A stretch of 64,000 bases of DNA from positions 43,955,624 to 44,019,623 of the forward strand of contig CM055900.1 of the NCBI GenBank assembly GCA_029582155.1, in the 5' to 3' direction. Each line of letters starts with the position of its first letter. Positions within the stretch are counted from its first letter, which is position 1. The notes beneath the pieces are model-generated. The model saw nothing but the letters and a program-made list of their open reading frames with translations. It searched no databases and had not been told where the DNA came from. The stretch comes from Panopea generosa. Taxonomy: Eukaryota > Mollusca > Bivalvia > Adapedonta > Hiatellidae. The position numbers and the translations under genes are program-made. Below, in pieces: positions 22,560 through 35,799 of the stretch.

Positions 22560-24578
22560 TTTTGGTCACGTGACCATAGTTCAGCGCGTCTGTATTCTTC
22601 TTCTTCCAAGTAGTTCATCCCTCTGGAACTGAGTATTCTCGAACTGAGTGTATGTACATGTGGCGTTGAGGACCAAGTGCACTTATTTAATATCGCATTA
22701 TATACAGGTTAAAAACTGGGTTCTAGGATGATTACTTCATGGCGTCCCGCAACCCCATCTTGGAGGATGGTAGGTTAGGAGTTGGAAGACTGTTCCAGAG
22801 TCTGATGGTACTCGGGAAGAAGGAATGTAGATAACAATTAACATTCGACTGTGGGATCGTGAATCTCGAAGTATGCCCTCTTGTGTAGGTTGTTGTCATG
22901 GGAACCAAGTAAATGTCTGCAGGGACAGCTATAAGATGGTACACTACCATGTACATCATTACAAGCCTAGCATGCTGGCGTCGGGATTGCAATGTGTCCC
23001 AGTCTAATGTCTTCAGCATTGATGTGACGCTGCTTGTTCTCCTGTAATCGCCAGTGACATATCTGGCTCCTCTCCGTTGGACTTGTTCCAGCTTCTTGAT
23101 GTGCCTCTGTGTGTATGGATCCCAAACTACAGATGCATATTCAATAGATGGTCGAACTAAATTGGAGAAACATTGTTGTTTTACTTGTTTTGGACAACTG
23201 TATGTGTTTCGACGGATGGATGCTAGGTTACTATTAGCTTTATTGCACATATTGTCAACATGGTTGTTCCATGAAAGGTTGGAACTGATAGTAACACCCA
23301 AATATTTGGCTTCTTTGACCGTCGGTAGCTCAATGTTGTGTATCTTGTAAGGAGATTGGAGTGGTTTACGATTGTTGGTGATTCGTATTATCTCGTATTT
23401 CTCAGGATTGAATGACATCTCCCAATTGTTTTCCCATGTCTGTAGATTGGTGAGATCATCTTGAAGAGCCTTGCTGTCCCTGGTGGATTGAATGCATCTG
23501 TACAGGAGGCAATCGTCTGCAAACAGTCTGGCAGTGGCGGATACGCAAGTAGGCATGTCGTTGATGTACACTAAGAACAATAACGGTCCCAGGACAGTAC
23601 CCTGGGGTACGCCAGAAGTAACTTGTGCTGACGATGACTTGGATCCTTCCGGTACGACGGATTCCTGCCGGTCTTATAGAAAATCTGCGATCCAAGAGTG
23701 AAGGCTTCTGCGTATCCCATATTGCTTCGGCTTGACCAATAGTCTCTGGTGTGGGACCTTATCGAATGCTTTGCTAAAGTCGAGCAAGACCGCATCAATT
23801 TGTTCCCCTGCATTTAGGCTGTTGGCAAGGTCTTGTATGGTTAGTAGCAGCTGGGACTTGCATGATCTTGATTTCCTAAACCCACGTTGAGCATCAGAGA
23901 GACTGTTATGACGATCTAGATGAGAGATGACTTGGCTGTGTATAATGTGCTCTAGTATTTTGAAGTTAGAGAAACTGGTCTATAATTGGACGCTTTGCTT
24001 CTATCCCCTTTCTTGAAGATTGGCGAGATGTGCGCTTGTTTCCACGAAGATGGAATACGGCCTTGGTTGAGAGATGCTTGGAATATAAGGGTAAGTATGT
24101 CCATTAGTTCTTCCCTCAGAGTCTTCAGGGACATACCCGATATATCATCTGGTCCTGTGACCTTGTGTGGGTTGATGGAATCTAGTAGTTTCCTTACACC
24201 ATTTGGATGGACTAGGATATCAGGTACTGACGGGTGGGTAGATGTGTCTAGCTTTGGTAGATCTCTGAGTTTTTCCGTAGTAAAAACAGATGTAAATTGA
24301 TCATTGAGGATGTTAGCTTTCTTCAAACTGTCTCTATATGTTGTTCCATTACTTGTTAGAGGAGCTACACCAGAAGCATCCTTCCGTTTTGACTTAATAA
24401 AGCTGTAGAACCGTTTGGGGTTGCTTCTCTGGTCGTCTGCCATCATGTTGCCTACATAGGAATTATATGTCTCCCGACAGGTTTGCTGACATTTCCTTTT
24501 GGCATCCTTGTATGCTGTCCAGTCTTCCGGCTGATTTGAAAGTATGGCCCTGTATTCATGCGCTTTAATTAATAGCAC
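22560..24578 (-). mobile_element. 5'-truncated jockey/CR1-group LINE
   Basis: Only the reverse transcriptase part of ORF2 and a short 3' tail remain; endonuclease and ORF1 are missing, as expected from 5' truncation during target-primed insertion. The 3' region (22560-22730) has the GGAAGAAGAAGAA-type end on the minus strand. Confidence 0.85.
22732..24578 (-). pseudogene. LINE reverse transcriptase, broken
   Basis: Read from 24578 downward: an upstream linker, then the RT core with GPDDISGMSLK, PSSWKQAHISPIFKKG and NYRPVSLTS, a one-base loss in an A-run near 23955, then LLDFSKAFDKVPH (first catalytic Asp region), a stop at 23674-23676, VTSGVPQGTVLGPLLF, and the catalytic box RLFADDCLLY. Next come the thumb (KYLGVTISSNLSW), the VQRRGARYV region and the C-terminal WNSLP motif. 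Motif order and content are those of jockey/CR1-type non-LTR elements. One frameshift and one stop make it non-coding, yet long open runs remain, so the insertion is not ancient. Confidence 0.9.
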
Positions 24579-24579
24579 T

Positions 24580-27220
24580 GAATATAAACTTGGAATTTAT
24601 ACGATACACAATTGTATAAATCGTCGCTGTCTGTGATAATATTAATGTTTTCGTTGAAATAGGAGAAATTACTGTTTATAGTGAGTTCGAACGCTTATCA
24701 GGGGGTGGAACTATTTGATTGGTGGTTGTCAGGTTTGCATTAACACGACACATGGTTGTAGATTTGCAGTATAGAAAAATAATCATGTTAGCTCTGAGAG
24801 CGGTTGCTAAAGCACCGCCCCCAAAAATCATTTCTGGAAATTGTTTTTAAATACTGTAGATACATTTTACATTGTCATTTGTATTTTATTACTATCCAAA
24901 TCTGCTTTAAAGTTTTTAAATCTTTATTACATCTATGAAATATCCAAGCTAACACAACTATAACAAATCACAATAACAAATGAAATGATAGTAATAAAGA
25001 TATATTATAAGTGTTTAATAGAGGATGTATGTAAGTTGCCTTTCCTTCTCTATATAATTCCGTGACTAGATACAGCAATAATAAAACCGCAGAATACCAA
25101 GTGATATACAATTAAGTGCAACTTAGGAATGTCAGTGACTTAATTTCATATATTTATATGTCTCTTCGAATGTGTTTGATTATTGACAAGTTTATTTTTT
25201 AAAAATGTAATATGAGGGTACAAAATGGCTGATCGCAAGGTGCACATTTTGTGTGACATCACATGAAAACAACAAAGGATATCTATAATGCTGTCTTCAA
25301 CAGTTCTTACTTAATACCGAAAACAAACATTAACAAAAAAAACCCAACAGAAATCATATTTTAACACCAAACTCAACTTAAATTTTATGTTAGTTTACTA
25401 CTAATAGTTACCTTTTATTTTGATTATACAAAGTTTGAAAAGTTTACAATGAAATAATAAACGATTTCTAGTTAACATTTTTTATCATTAGTTTTTGTCT
25501 TAGAAAGAGTCAGAATGACAGGTGACAATCGTCTTGTCAGGCGGTATTAAAGTGGTATCTAATTTCTGAATGGGGTTTTCGTCTGCTTTTGCCACTCCTA
25601 TTAAAATATTGATTTGACTTGTTGATTTGGTATACCAAACCATACAGATTTTATTAGTTTATGATAAATATTCGTTTTGTGTCCATCTTAGAAATAATTT
25701 AACGTTTTAAGACGTTTATAGCGTTTCTTCCTAATACACTATTTTTAATATGATGTTTCAGATATCAATGCTAGGAAATAGATATCACTTTATGGCGAGA
25801 ACAATTTATTGATGGAAGCTGAAAAATAACAGACACATTCCCGCTCTGTAAATTCGATATTAAAGGGATAATATCCTGAAAATATGCTTTAAATGATGGA
25901 AAAATAATGTCCTCAGCATTTGTTACATTAAAGTTCCTATCAAGCTGGTTTGGTTATACCAATATAATTCTGAGATTATTTTCTGAGATAAATAATACAA
26001 ATCTAGGTAATATTTTATAACTAATGTTATGTTACGAATCAATGCATTTATTGAAACATAATCAATTAAAGGGAATTTCAATGCAATTTTGCTTCTAAAC
26101 TGACTTCAGGGTAAAATTATCAGTTGCCATTCAAAATAATTATAATATTAAGCCAGTCTGTGCAAGGACTTCTGTATACTTCCGTGAAGAGTATTAGGAA
26201 AAATCTCAATAAATTTCAAAAACTAGAGTTAAGGTGAAATGTATAAAAAATGATCTAAATATGACAAAATAAATAATATAAATGTAATCATTTATTTCTG
26301 CAAATTATCCTTATTTGCTGTGGATACATTTTGCGTTGTCATTTGTCTTTAATTCTACCCACTGCTTGAAAGTTTTTAAATCTCCATAATGATTATAAGT
26401 ATGAAATATCGAAATAAGAATTAAACTGTGGTGACAAATAACATATAACAAATAAAAAAAAAAATAGATGGTAATAAAAAAAAATCTGTTAAGTGTATAA
26501 TTATAGTGATTTCAGGCTTCAGTTATAAAATTATTATTTACCAAGTGCCATTGCTAATAATATTTTTATATTTTGTGTCAGGATGTGTTGCATTATGTTA
26601 CATAACATAATACTTTACATTCGCTTTGATTGGCCTCCCTGCTAGTATTTGTTTTATGAAGTAATGGTATAGGAAAAAAGCAATTGATTCATGACCCCTT
26701 TACTCTTTACCAATCAGCAAACCATAAATCACCAATATTTGGTGTTGATAGAAACATCTGAATGTAAATTTGAGTCATTAAGATCAAGTTTAGAGTGAAT
26801 ATAAGGTGTTTTCCGGTTTTTAGTTAATTTGATTTGTTGTAAGTAAAGCTGTGAATTATTTATATGAATGTATAACTTTAAGTTGTGGTTGTAAACTGTT
26901 CAATTTAAAAAAACCAGAAGTGACTTGAAGTGAGAAAGAATTTAATAAGGTAAAGACATCATTTATTTTGGTATATAAATTGCACACATTATAACTATTC
27001 ATTCTGGTAAGGCAGAGATGCAGAGGCTTTTTTCAATAACCAAAGGTGGAGGTGATTAAATAAGTGTTCAATACAAGCTTTTACTTTTTTCTCAATGTCT
27101 TTTAATAACACACATATATTATACCGTGTTCAACCGTTATTAATGATTTACTGAAAACAACTGAATCAAATTTAGGCCACCATTATAAAATTGCTTGTTT
27201 GCCGCTTCAGACTCATACCA
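24580..27220. other. AT-rich stretch with one decayed direct duplication
   Basis: No exon recognised. A block of about 180-200 bp at 24840-25020 recurs at 26308-26510 (shared GATACATTTT(A/G)C(A/G)TTGTCATTTGT and AGTTTTTAAATCT), an old pair of a dispersed repeat. Confidence 0.55.
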
Positions 27221-27225
27221 TTTAA

Positions 27226-27282
27226 GGGTAGGTAGGTAGGTAGGTAGGTAGGTAGGTAGGTAGGTAGGTAGGTAGGTAGGTA
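27226..27282. repeat. (GGTA)n microsatellite, about 14 units
   Basis: Uninterrupted GGTA/TAGG tetramers directly before the 91 bp array. Confidence 0.97.
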
Positions 27283-27284
27283 AA

Positions 27285-28030
27285 CTTCTTTGTGTCACCA
27301 TGTGTCCAAAAAATATTGACTGAAATGAATTATTCTACAGTCTTGGACCCTGTGTTGCCTGGTGTAGCCCTGTGTTACCATGTACCTAAATAAATATTGA
27401 CTGAAATGAATTATTTTACATCCTGTAACCACTTGTACCAAGATGTTGACTGGTATAGCATTGTGTAATCATGTACCCAAATAAACATTGACTGAAATTA
27501 ATTATTTTAGCCTTTAACCACTTTTATCCGGTCATAACCTGTTGTAGCTTTGTTTAAATATGTACCAAAATGAATATTGGCTGATATGATTTTTTTACAG
27601 ACTGTAACCACTCTCACCCGGTTGTTTTTTGATATAGCCCTGTGTAACTCTGTACCAAAATACATATTGGCTGATATGAATTGTTTACAGCCTGTAGCCA
27701 CTTGTACCCATTTGTTGCCTGGTGTAGCCCTGTGTGACAATGTACCCAAATAAATATTGGTTGAAATGAATTATTTTAGTCTGTAACCACATATACCCAG
27801 TTGTAACCTGGTGTAGCCCTGTGTAACCATATACCCAAATAAATATTGGCTGAAATGAATTACTCTACAGCCTGTAACCACTTGTAACCAATTGTTGCCT
27901 GGTGTAGCCCTGTGTATTCACGTACCTAAATAAATTTTGGCTGAAATGAATTATTTTACAGCCTGTAACCACTTGTACCCAGTTGTTGCCTGGTGTTGCC
28001 CTGTGTAACCACGTACCCAAATAAATAGGG
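27285..28030. repeat. 91 bp minisatellite, about 8 copies
   Basis: The unit includes CTGAAATGAATTATTTTACA, GCCTGTAACCACTTGTACC, GTTGTTGCCTGGTGTAGCC and ATGTACCCAAATAAATATTG. The right flank (28084-28110) matches the left flank of the inverted relative at 15.5 kb, showing that array and flank moved or were copied as one element. Confidence 0.93.
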
Positions 28031-28109
28031 GCGGAAATTGATTAAAGTTGTTTTTTAATGTAGTTGAAAATTGAGTATACCCTGTACCCTAGATAACAAA
28101 GTATATACC

Positions 28110-29740
28110 TGTGAAAACATTTGTGTATTTAGGACATATCAACTTTCCCAACGGTGCACGCGTAGAAACAGTGGCGGCGAAATATTCATTTTCGGAAATG
28201 TATACACTTTTGAGGATCATTTATTTAATTAAGCTTATTAAGAGAACGTTAAAAATATCGGCGATTGAAAATATAGTATACCAAATGGCTATTCTGAGGA
28301 ATTCATATTGGTATTTTTGATATCTTTCGTGAATTAAGATTTTAAAAATAATCATTTGACGCCGAAACATACGTTGCCAGGTTTTTCTTTTTCTTTTTTG
28401 AGTATCTTTAGAGAATTAAGGTTTCAAAATGAACCCATTGAGGATAAAACCGCATATTTTGTCAATATTGATCGATTTTAAACATTTTATTGGATGAAAT
28501 ATTTCTTCTAACCTTTAACAATTTAAAGTTTAGATAAAAAAATTATTTTCAAACAAAGTATTTAAATATTAATACATTATTTAAAGTAAAAAAAAGGTTA
28601 ATAAGCATTATTGTACACCCATAAAGCGTGGACTTTCCGTAGTGCGTGTGAATCTAAAGTGACATCTGCTAAGAATAGAACCACACGGAATTTACATACT
28701 CATTAGCAACTGATGTCGCCTTATCGATAATTAACAAAACGCACAGTTCCCTGTTTGTGTTCACTTGATATTATCACAATTTACTTTCCATTGATCAGAG
28801 GTATTGTGTTTTAAACACAGAGTAGAAGGAAACAATAAAGAGGAATAAGATACTGTTACAGACAAAGTAAGAATGTAGTTAAAGGTATTATATATTTAAA
28901 AATGACATCTGTTAATGAATATAGTTGTAGACTTTATTTAGTACTTACAGGTATAAATGACTTGGATATTTTCTAAAACATACAACAAAAATTCTCATCA
29001 TACATGTATATTTAGACAATTTTTGACATTTAACCGCTTGGTGCTTGACGACGTATAGGCTTGGGTAGTTGCATATTTTATACTTCTTCATGAACAGCCT
29101 CGATGAAGCCGAGTTCGATATTTATATGTAATTTGTTAGTTACATTTTATGTTTACGCTTGAAAGTTTTATCATATATGATTAAACAGCTCTCTGAAGGT
29201 GTTAGCAGACTATTGAGTTTTGTTCTTTATTCTATAGTTAATGAATAAGTTTGCATGTTTGTCATTCATAGATCCTAAAATGAAAATCAAGTGAAAAGTA
29301 TGTTATGTTTGTCAACCTCTGCACAAATTATGATGAAAAAAGAAGGGATCATGTAGCATATAAAGAGTGTTTTTTTTCTGTTTATTGTGTACATTTTTAA
29401 CGTAAAAGTAAACGTCATAAATGATGTATTCATACGCCAGTTTCCAACCATATATTCAAAATTCATAATTTAAATATGACAATCCTTTCAACGTACCCTT
29501 AATAAAACCATGATGCCATTAAAATAAGGAAAATGCATTTTAAAGAAGAAACAAATAATATTTATAACCACAATTATGCCACGGAAGAATTTCCTGTTTA
29601 CAATGTTGGTGCATAAAAGACACATTGTATATGAGTTAATTCAAAATATAGTCAGTAAGACAGTTACTGAGAGTATGACAACATTCCATTTAGTAAAAAT
29701 GTACAGTTTTAAATAAAGGATAAATTGAAATTAATGCTAC
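28110..29740. other. AT-rich stretch, no gene recognised
   Basis: No exon, SINE, or transposon ends recognised in either strand. Confidence 0.35.
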
Positions 29741-29744
29741 ATAT

Positions 29745-30560
29745 ACGCATATATGAGTTATATTGGTGTTTATTCTGCACAGTGTAACTACTAATATACT
29801 AATCTATTTATACAGATACCATGGCACTATAACTTAATGCTACTTTAACAAATAATTAAAATGTCTTGTTGTTTACTTTGCACATCTATACTACTAATAT
29901 ACAGATGCCATGACACAATGACTTAATGCTACTTTATCAAATAATTGAGATGTCTTGTTGTTTATTCTGCAAAGTGCAACCATTAATATACTAATCTATG
30001 TATACAGATGACATGGCACTATAACTTAATTCTACTTTAACACATAACTGAGATGTCTTGGTGTTTATTCTTCAAAACATTACTTCTAATATAATAATCT
30101 ATGTATACAGATGCCATGACACAATAACTAAATGCTACTTTAACAAATATATGAGATGTCTTGGTGTTTATTCTACACAACACTACTATTAATATAATAA
30201 TCTATGTATACAGATGCCAAGGCACTATAATTAATGCTACTTAAACAAATATATGAGATGTCTTGGTGTTTATTCTGCACAACACTACTACTAATATAAT
30301 AATCTATGTATACAGATGCCATGGCACTATAATTAATGCCTCTTTAACAAATATATGAGATGTCTTGGTGTTTATATTGCACAGTGCAACCACTAATATA
30401 CTAATCTATGTTTACAAATGCCATGGCACTTTATTACTCAATGCTACTTTAACAAATATATGAGATGTCTTGGTGTTTATTCTGCTCCACATGACTTCTA
30501 ATAAACTAGTCTATTCATACATCAGTCTTGGTACTATAACTTAATGCTACTAAAACACAT
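29745..30560. repeat. About 90-105 bp minisatellite, 8 copies
   Basis: Each unit contains GATGTCTTGGTGTTTATTCT, CTAATATACTAATCTATG, ACAGATGCCATGGCACTATA and ACTTAATGCTACTTTAACA. Unit length varies through small indels. Confidence 0.92.
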
Positions 30561-30728
30561 TTATGAGAGTTATAAGGAACATTTTTGCATGGAAATACTA
30601 CCGGTATACTTCTGATAAAGATGTCTTAAAACGACACCAAAGTGGGTACATTATGTTTTACAAATTACAATAAGCAGTGATAGGCAAAAGTACTGGCGCG
30701 TTTATGCTTACGATTTGCGAGAGTTTGA

Positions 30729-30752
30729 GGGAGGGGGCGGGGGGAAGGGGGA
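30729..30752 (+). other. G-rich tract with quadruplex potential
   Basis: Four or more runs of three to six G (GGGAGGGGGCGGGGGGAAGG and on) within 24 bases, in otherwise AT-rich DNA. Confidence 0.6.
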
Positions 30753-30930
30753 GATTGTCTGCCACTTACTGCTAATGTGGAAGACACGTTTGACGAGCCA
30801 TACCGGGGCCGATCCAATAAACCGTGGGATGTGAGTTAGTGATTCCACATTAGAATGCCATAATATAAACGTCGCATCACCTTACATGTATATTATTATG
30901 ATTTCAAAATACTGTTTTATGCCCAAATTA

Positions 30931-31600
30931 GTCTGGCCTTGAAATGAACAACTTGGACTCAGCTTGATATCATCAATCTTGATTATACTTGAAATGAATA
31001 CTTGGACTCGACTTGAGTACAACAATCTTGATTATCCTTTAAATGAACAACTTGGACTCGGCTGATAACAACAATCTAGATTATGCTTGAAATAAACAAC
31101 TTGGACTCGGCTTGATAACAACAATCTAGATTATGCTTGAAATAAACAACTTGTACTCGGCTTGATAACAACAATCTAGATTATATTTGAAATGAACAAC
31201 TTGGACTCGGCTTGATGACAACAATCAAGATTTTGCTTGAAATAAACAACTTGAATTCGGCTTGATAACAACAATTTAGATTATGCTTGAAATAAACAAC
31301 TTGGACTCGGCTTGATAACAACAATCTAGATTATACTTGAAATGAACAACTTGAACTCGGCTTGCTAACAACAATCTAGATTATACTTGAAATGAACAAC
31401 TTGAGACTCGGCTTGATAACAACAATCTACATTATGCCTGAAATAAACAACTTGGACTCGGCTTGATAACAACAATCTAGATTATACTTGAAACGAACAA
31501 CTTGGGGCTCGGCTTGATAACAACAGTCTAGATTATACTTTAAATGAACAACTTGGGACTCGGCTTGATAACAACCATCTAGATTATACTTGAAAAAAAC
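30931..31600. repeat. 50 bp minisatellite, about 13 copies
   Basis: Unit of about 50 bp built from TTGAAATAAACAACTTGGAC, TCGGCTTGATAACAACAATC and TAGATTATGC, with a clear 50 bp step (31050, 31100, 31150). Confidence 0.95.
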
Positions 31601-32810
31601 CAACGTGGACAGATATTTGATAAAATAATGTGGTCTGACCTTAAAACAATAATCAGGTCTGATATAAATGAGAATAAAGTGAATGCCTTCTTATAATATA
31701 TACTTAATAATGTTGAACACCTTGCTCGAAAATTACGATCAAATCCTTTGTCTTGAAATCAACAGCGTGAAAACCACTTTTAACATAAATTGTGTCCGCG
31801 TCAACGCCATATAAACACAGAGCAATCATATTTCTCGCCTAAATGTATCAATTTGAAGGTTATTTCCTATAAACGTTGCCTACTTTATGCCTATTAAGCA
31901 CCAGCAATTGTTTCGGATTTAACGGTTTGGGAGATAGTTTATATGTGAATTTAAAGTTGTTTATCCAAAACATTATCTAATTTACATCAAGTGTTCCAAC
32001 ATCAGCACAAACCTACATAAAGCGCCTTTCGTTATACTCATTGGTTCTACATTATTACATCTTTTATTTAAACTTTAAGGAATTCTATTAACGCATTCAC
32101 ATTAACGCTTAAAACATAGTTAAAACAAGACCCCCATCTTATAGAGCCTAACTGTTCTGCCTCTCACATCCAAAACTGTTCCTACACAAAACCTAACTGA
32201 ACTTAACTTCATTGCATCCTATATCTAACTGTATCCAATCCCCGACTTAACGGTCTCCCATTTAAACTATAGTCACTGCTCTTTTATTATCATAAAAGTC
32301 ACAGTTAATGCATATACAAGTCACGTTTTTCATGGACATGGACAGATTTTCGCTATATAAAATTGAACACACGTTATCCTGTTGATAGCCCATCACTCCT
32401 CAGAAGTATGGCATCTGAAGTATTCCCATTTGAAATAGAGACCTACTATATACTATAATGACCTTGGTGTTCTTTGCCTTAACTAGGGAATTTTCCACAT
32501 ACGTATTATATTCAGGGTTTAAATTTTAAATCAACAAACTAGTGAAATCAATTATTATTGAGTGACTGACTATAAATCACACAATCAATAACTGCTACCG
32601 CTTCGTCAATGTTTTGCAATTTTGTAGTTTCTCTATTCAGATTAGCATTAACTCCCAACGCGAATTGACACTTCATTATCCGTAGGCTGGCCTTTAAAAT
32701 ACTTGGATTGGCATTGCAAACAACAAAATGATCCGGGATTGAAAACATTAATATATGAAAATTGGATACTTTATGAATTTATAATTATTGACTAATATAC
32801 AGCATACAGT
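31600..32810. other. Stretch without recognised gene
   Basis: A 66-codon open run on the minus strand (32548-32748) has protein-like composition but no recognisable family, and lies against the 5' side of the LINE at 32815. Nothing else is supported. Confidence 0.35.
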
Positions 32811-32814
32811 AGAA

Positions 32815-34600
32815 ATGCATTCGATATTATCAGAAGAAAACATATCACAGGAATGAGAAAACAACGCCAGTTATGTTGCATCAGACGATTCAACTTTGTC
32901 AACTTTACACATAACATCTAGCTTTGAAGAGGACTGCAATAGTGGTAATTCATTTAAAGAACTGTTTGAAAATATTCTTTATTGAGCTCAATACAATGAC
33001 CATCAACACTACCTTCATTTCACGTCCAAGTCATTTTATGAATGTCTTGCTGCCAATTTATATTCTGGCTATGCAGCTAGCATCGAAACAGACAAAAAAA
33101 TAAAAACATCAAAATACACAACGCATGTACGCGGATTGAGATGCGACATTGATTTGGAAAGCAAACATCATTCTGTTTCTGTTTCTGGATTAAGACATGT
33201 TTTGTGGAGAAATGAAATATTTCCAAAACTTGCAAATCAATTATTCAAGAGGTATGTGGAGGACATAGATAACAAAAGTTTTCAAGAAACAAACACGCAT
33301 ACGATTGTTTCGGCCTCTTCACCACACCCATATACTAGAAGCACAGGAGAACCTTTATGTACAAATATACCTGTGATCCATAGACCGGCACAGTTACCGA
33401 ACGGTGCGATTCCATTAAATGAGCAGTCAAATGCCTCATTGATGAAGACAATAACGAAAATGGGATCTGACAAAAAATATGTTAAGGAGACATTAATAAA
33501 ATTAATGGACACATTAACACCTGTAACCTACGCTAATGTTCTGAAATCTCCTGCAAAATCTCCTAGCTTTCCGTCACCTGTATCGGCCGATACAGTAACT
33601 GCCAGGTCAAAAGAAACAGCCCCATCAATTAAAGACGAACGCTACCAGATTCCAGTGATAATAAACTCTAATCTAAGAGGCACTACCCATCAACATTTTG
33701 GAAAGCAGCACAGGATGTCTACACAAGCGCAAAAACACATATCAATTATTGGCGTTTCAATCCTGAGCGGAATAAATCCAAAAGGTCTCGATAATTATGT
33801 TCGGAAACATGCATCAAGCGGGGCAACAATCCAGTAACTATACAAAGATATACGGCTGTATGATATGAAAGTATTCAGTAAGGTTATACTAATGGCTGGA
33901 GGAAATGATGCATCAAAAGGCAAGGACAGGACACATTTCAAGAAGGCTATGAACGCTTGCTGAGTCTCATAAAAACAGTTAATCAGGACTGCGAAGTGTA
34001 TTTATATTTCATAACACCACGAAAGGATGTTGAATTTCAATATCTGAACACGTCCTTTAAGCGACTGGGTGCTTATTGGGGACACGTCTGGGTACAATGC
34101 ATCTCAGAAACAAGTGATATGTTTTACGACAAAGATCATTTTCCGGAACCAAGATGTTTTGTACACGTGTCTCAGTCTGGAACAAAACGGCTTCTAGACG
34201 GTTTAAGTAGAAAAACAGGCATTTCAGTCAATTTCAAAACATGTACATTTGGCTTACAAAATAAATCATGTTTTATAAGAAATGGCCAACAGAACAAAAG
34301 ACCAGAGCGGTATCATACAAAACATTTCAACATCGCGCAGATCAAGACAGGTGAATTTCACTGACAATCGGCTACATTTAAATGAGTTTACAACCCAAGC
34401 CCGGCCTTCAAAAGAAAACGACTACGCCGAAAATTAGCCTATTAGTAACGCACGTGGTAGTGCATCACCAAGTCGTGTAGCATGCCATAATAATTACGTG
34501 AATAATAGGCCTTTCAGCCATGCAAATTGAGGTCATAAATCTCGATCAATATGATGTTGTTACTGTGGAACTACTGACCATAATGAAAGAGACTGCTGGT
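32815..34600 (+). pseudogene. LINE ORF1 with SGNH-hydrolase-like domain, broken
   Basis: ATG at 32815 opens a frame that can be followed through TGA at 32854-32856 and 32983-32985, TAA at 33835-33837 and a one-base shift near 33940. The middle is a low-complexity linker. From about 33740 the SGNH pattern appears: IIGVSILSG (GDS in active relatives, so the catalytic Ser survives but Asp is Val), VILMAGGNDASKG (block with GGND), and HVSQSGTKRL with the final His; the Asp usually three residues before it is Cys. A CCHC zinc knuckle (CYYCGTTDHNERDC pattern) lies at 34555-34596, preceded by further stops. Clearly non-functional. Confidence 0.8.
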
Positions 34601-34940
34601 ATAGATAGGAATGAGGCATTACTGCCGATATTAATGGCACCTTACTGATGAAAAATAAATTTATAAATTTATCATTTATATGTTAAACATGCAATTTATT
34701 AAAATGAGCCTGTGAAACACTTACTTTACCTGGAAATGACGAAACATATAATCAACATTATCAAGTAATGAAGATAAAATATTAATTGTTAATAAAACGC
34801 ATACATTCATTAAAGCAAATGAGAAAACAACGTTCAATGACAAAGAAGACACAAACATGCTTAAGCATGATAATAGCAAAAACAGTTCTGACGATGTTTT
34901 AAATTTGTGCCTTAATGAAAAATGATTTAATAAAAGACAT

Positions 34941-35600
34941 ATGAATGTTCAAGGTCTATGTGGGAAAATCCTGACAAAACTTTCAGAAATTAAAATATTA
35001 TTAACAATGCCAGAAAACAAGTATTTGCATATATTTGGATTGAGTGAAACCAAACTTAATGATAAAAAAATCAAATGTATTTGAAATTGAAGAATATCAA
35101 ATGCCATTTAGAAATGATTACATGTTTAATGCTGGTGAAAGTATTATAATGTATGTAAACAATGGAATTCAAGTAAATCGTAGAAAAGATTTAGAAATAA
35201 ATGATATATCATGTTTATGGTTGGACATTGTACCGGAAAATGGGGAAATCATTAGAATATATTTTAGGAAATGAATATGAAAGTCTTTATATTTCATTCG
35301 AAAGACTGAATATTTTATCTATCGATCAAACTGTTTTTCTAGAAACGGCAAAACTCATGAATAACATAGCAAATGGTACAGCTCCGCCATATTTGTGTGG
35401 ACTATTCAACTTCGGTGTTTCAGTCAATAGTACATCCATCATGCTGCGTTCAAGCTCATATAAATATGTCTTTATTCCGAAACCTAGATAAGAACTGTTT
35501 AAAGGTAATCTATCATATTCGGTTGCAGTTATATGGAATAGTATTCCACTTAGTATAAAAAACGCGTGTTCGTTAAATGTTTTTGCAAGTAATTGAAATT
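34941..35600 (+). pseudogene. LINE ORF2 remnant: endonuclease start joined to RT tail
   Basis: ATG at 34941 begins MNVQGLCGKILTKLSEIK and continues with IFGLSETKLND, the N-terminal signature of an APE-type endonuclease; a shift in an A-run near 35065 leads to IIMYVNNGIQVNRR and ISCLWLDIVPENG. After about 35265 the sequence jumps to the RT C-terminal region (ANGTAPPYLCGLF and, after another shift, WNSIPLSIKNA). The core carrying the FADD box is missing. Confidence 0.78.
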
Positions 35601-35654
35601 AAAAATGCATGTACCTCCAGCCATATGTTAAATAAATACCATACCGTAATTAGT

Positions 35655-35790
35655 TTTTGTTTCCCGGGTAGAACCAGTACTGAGTGTCGTTTATTTGAGA
35701 AGCTTCGGGTCGAGCTGGGATCAAACCTGCAACCTTTGGCGTGTTGTTTATTGGTTTTTTATCAGGTTGATCAATTGAGAGAGGTCAATG
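35655..35790 (-). mobile_element. tRNA-derived SINE fragment
   Basis: The minus strand reads the B-box-like GGTTTGATCCC and the core CAGTACTGGTTCTACCCGGG. A further remnant of the same core (CCTGGGTGGTATATAACC) lies at about 36010-36035. Confidence 0.6.
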
Positions 35791-35799
35791 GCTAGATGC

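Larger units (their letters stand above)
32815..35640 (+). mobile_element. Internally deleted LINE with esterase ORF1 (L2/CR1-like)
   Basis: ORF1 remnants, a zinc knuckle, the start of an apurinic-type endonuclease, then the extreme C-terminal tail of the reverse transcriptase follow one another in plus orientation. All RT catalytic motifs are absent, so most of ORF2 was lost between about 35250 and 35310. An SGNH-hydrolase-type ORF1 is known from the CR1/L2 superclade. Confidence 0.82.
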
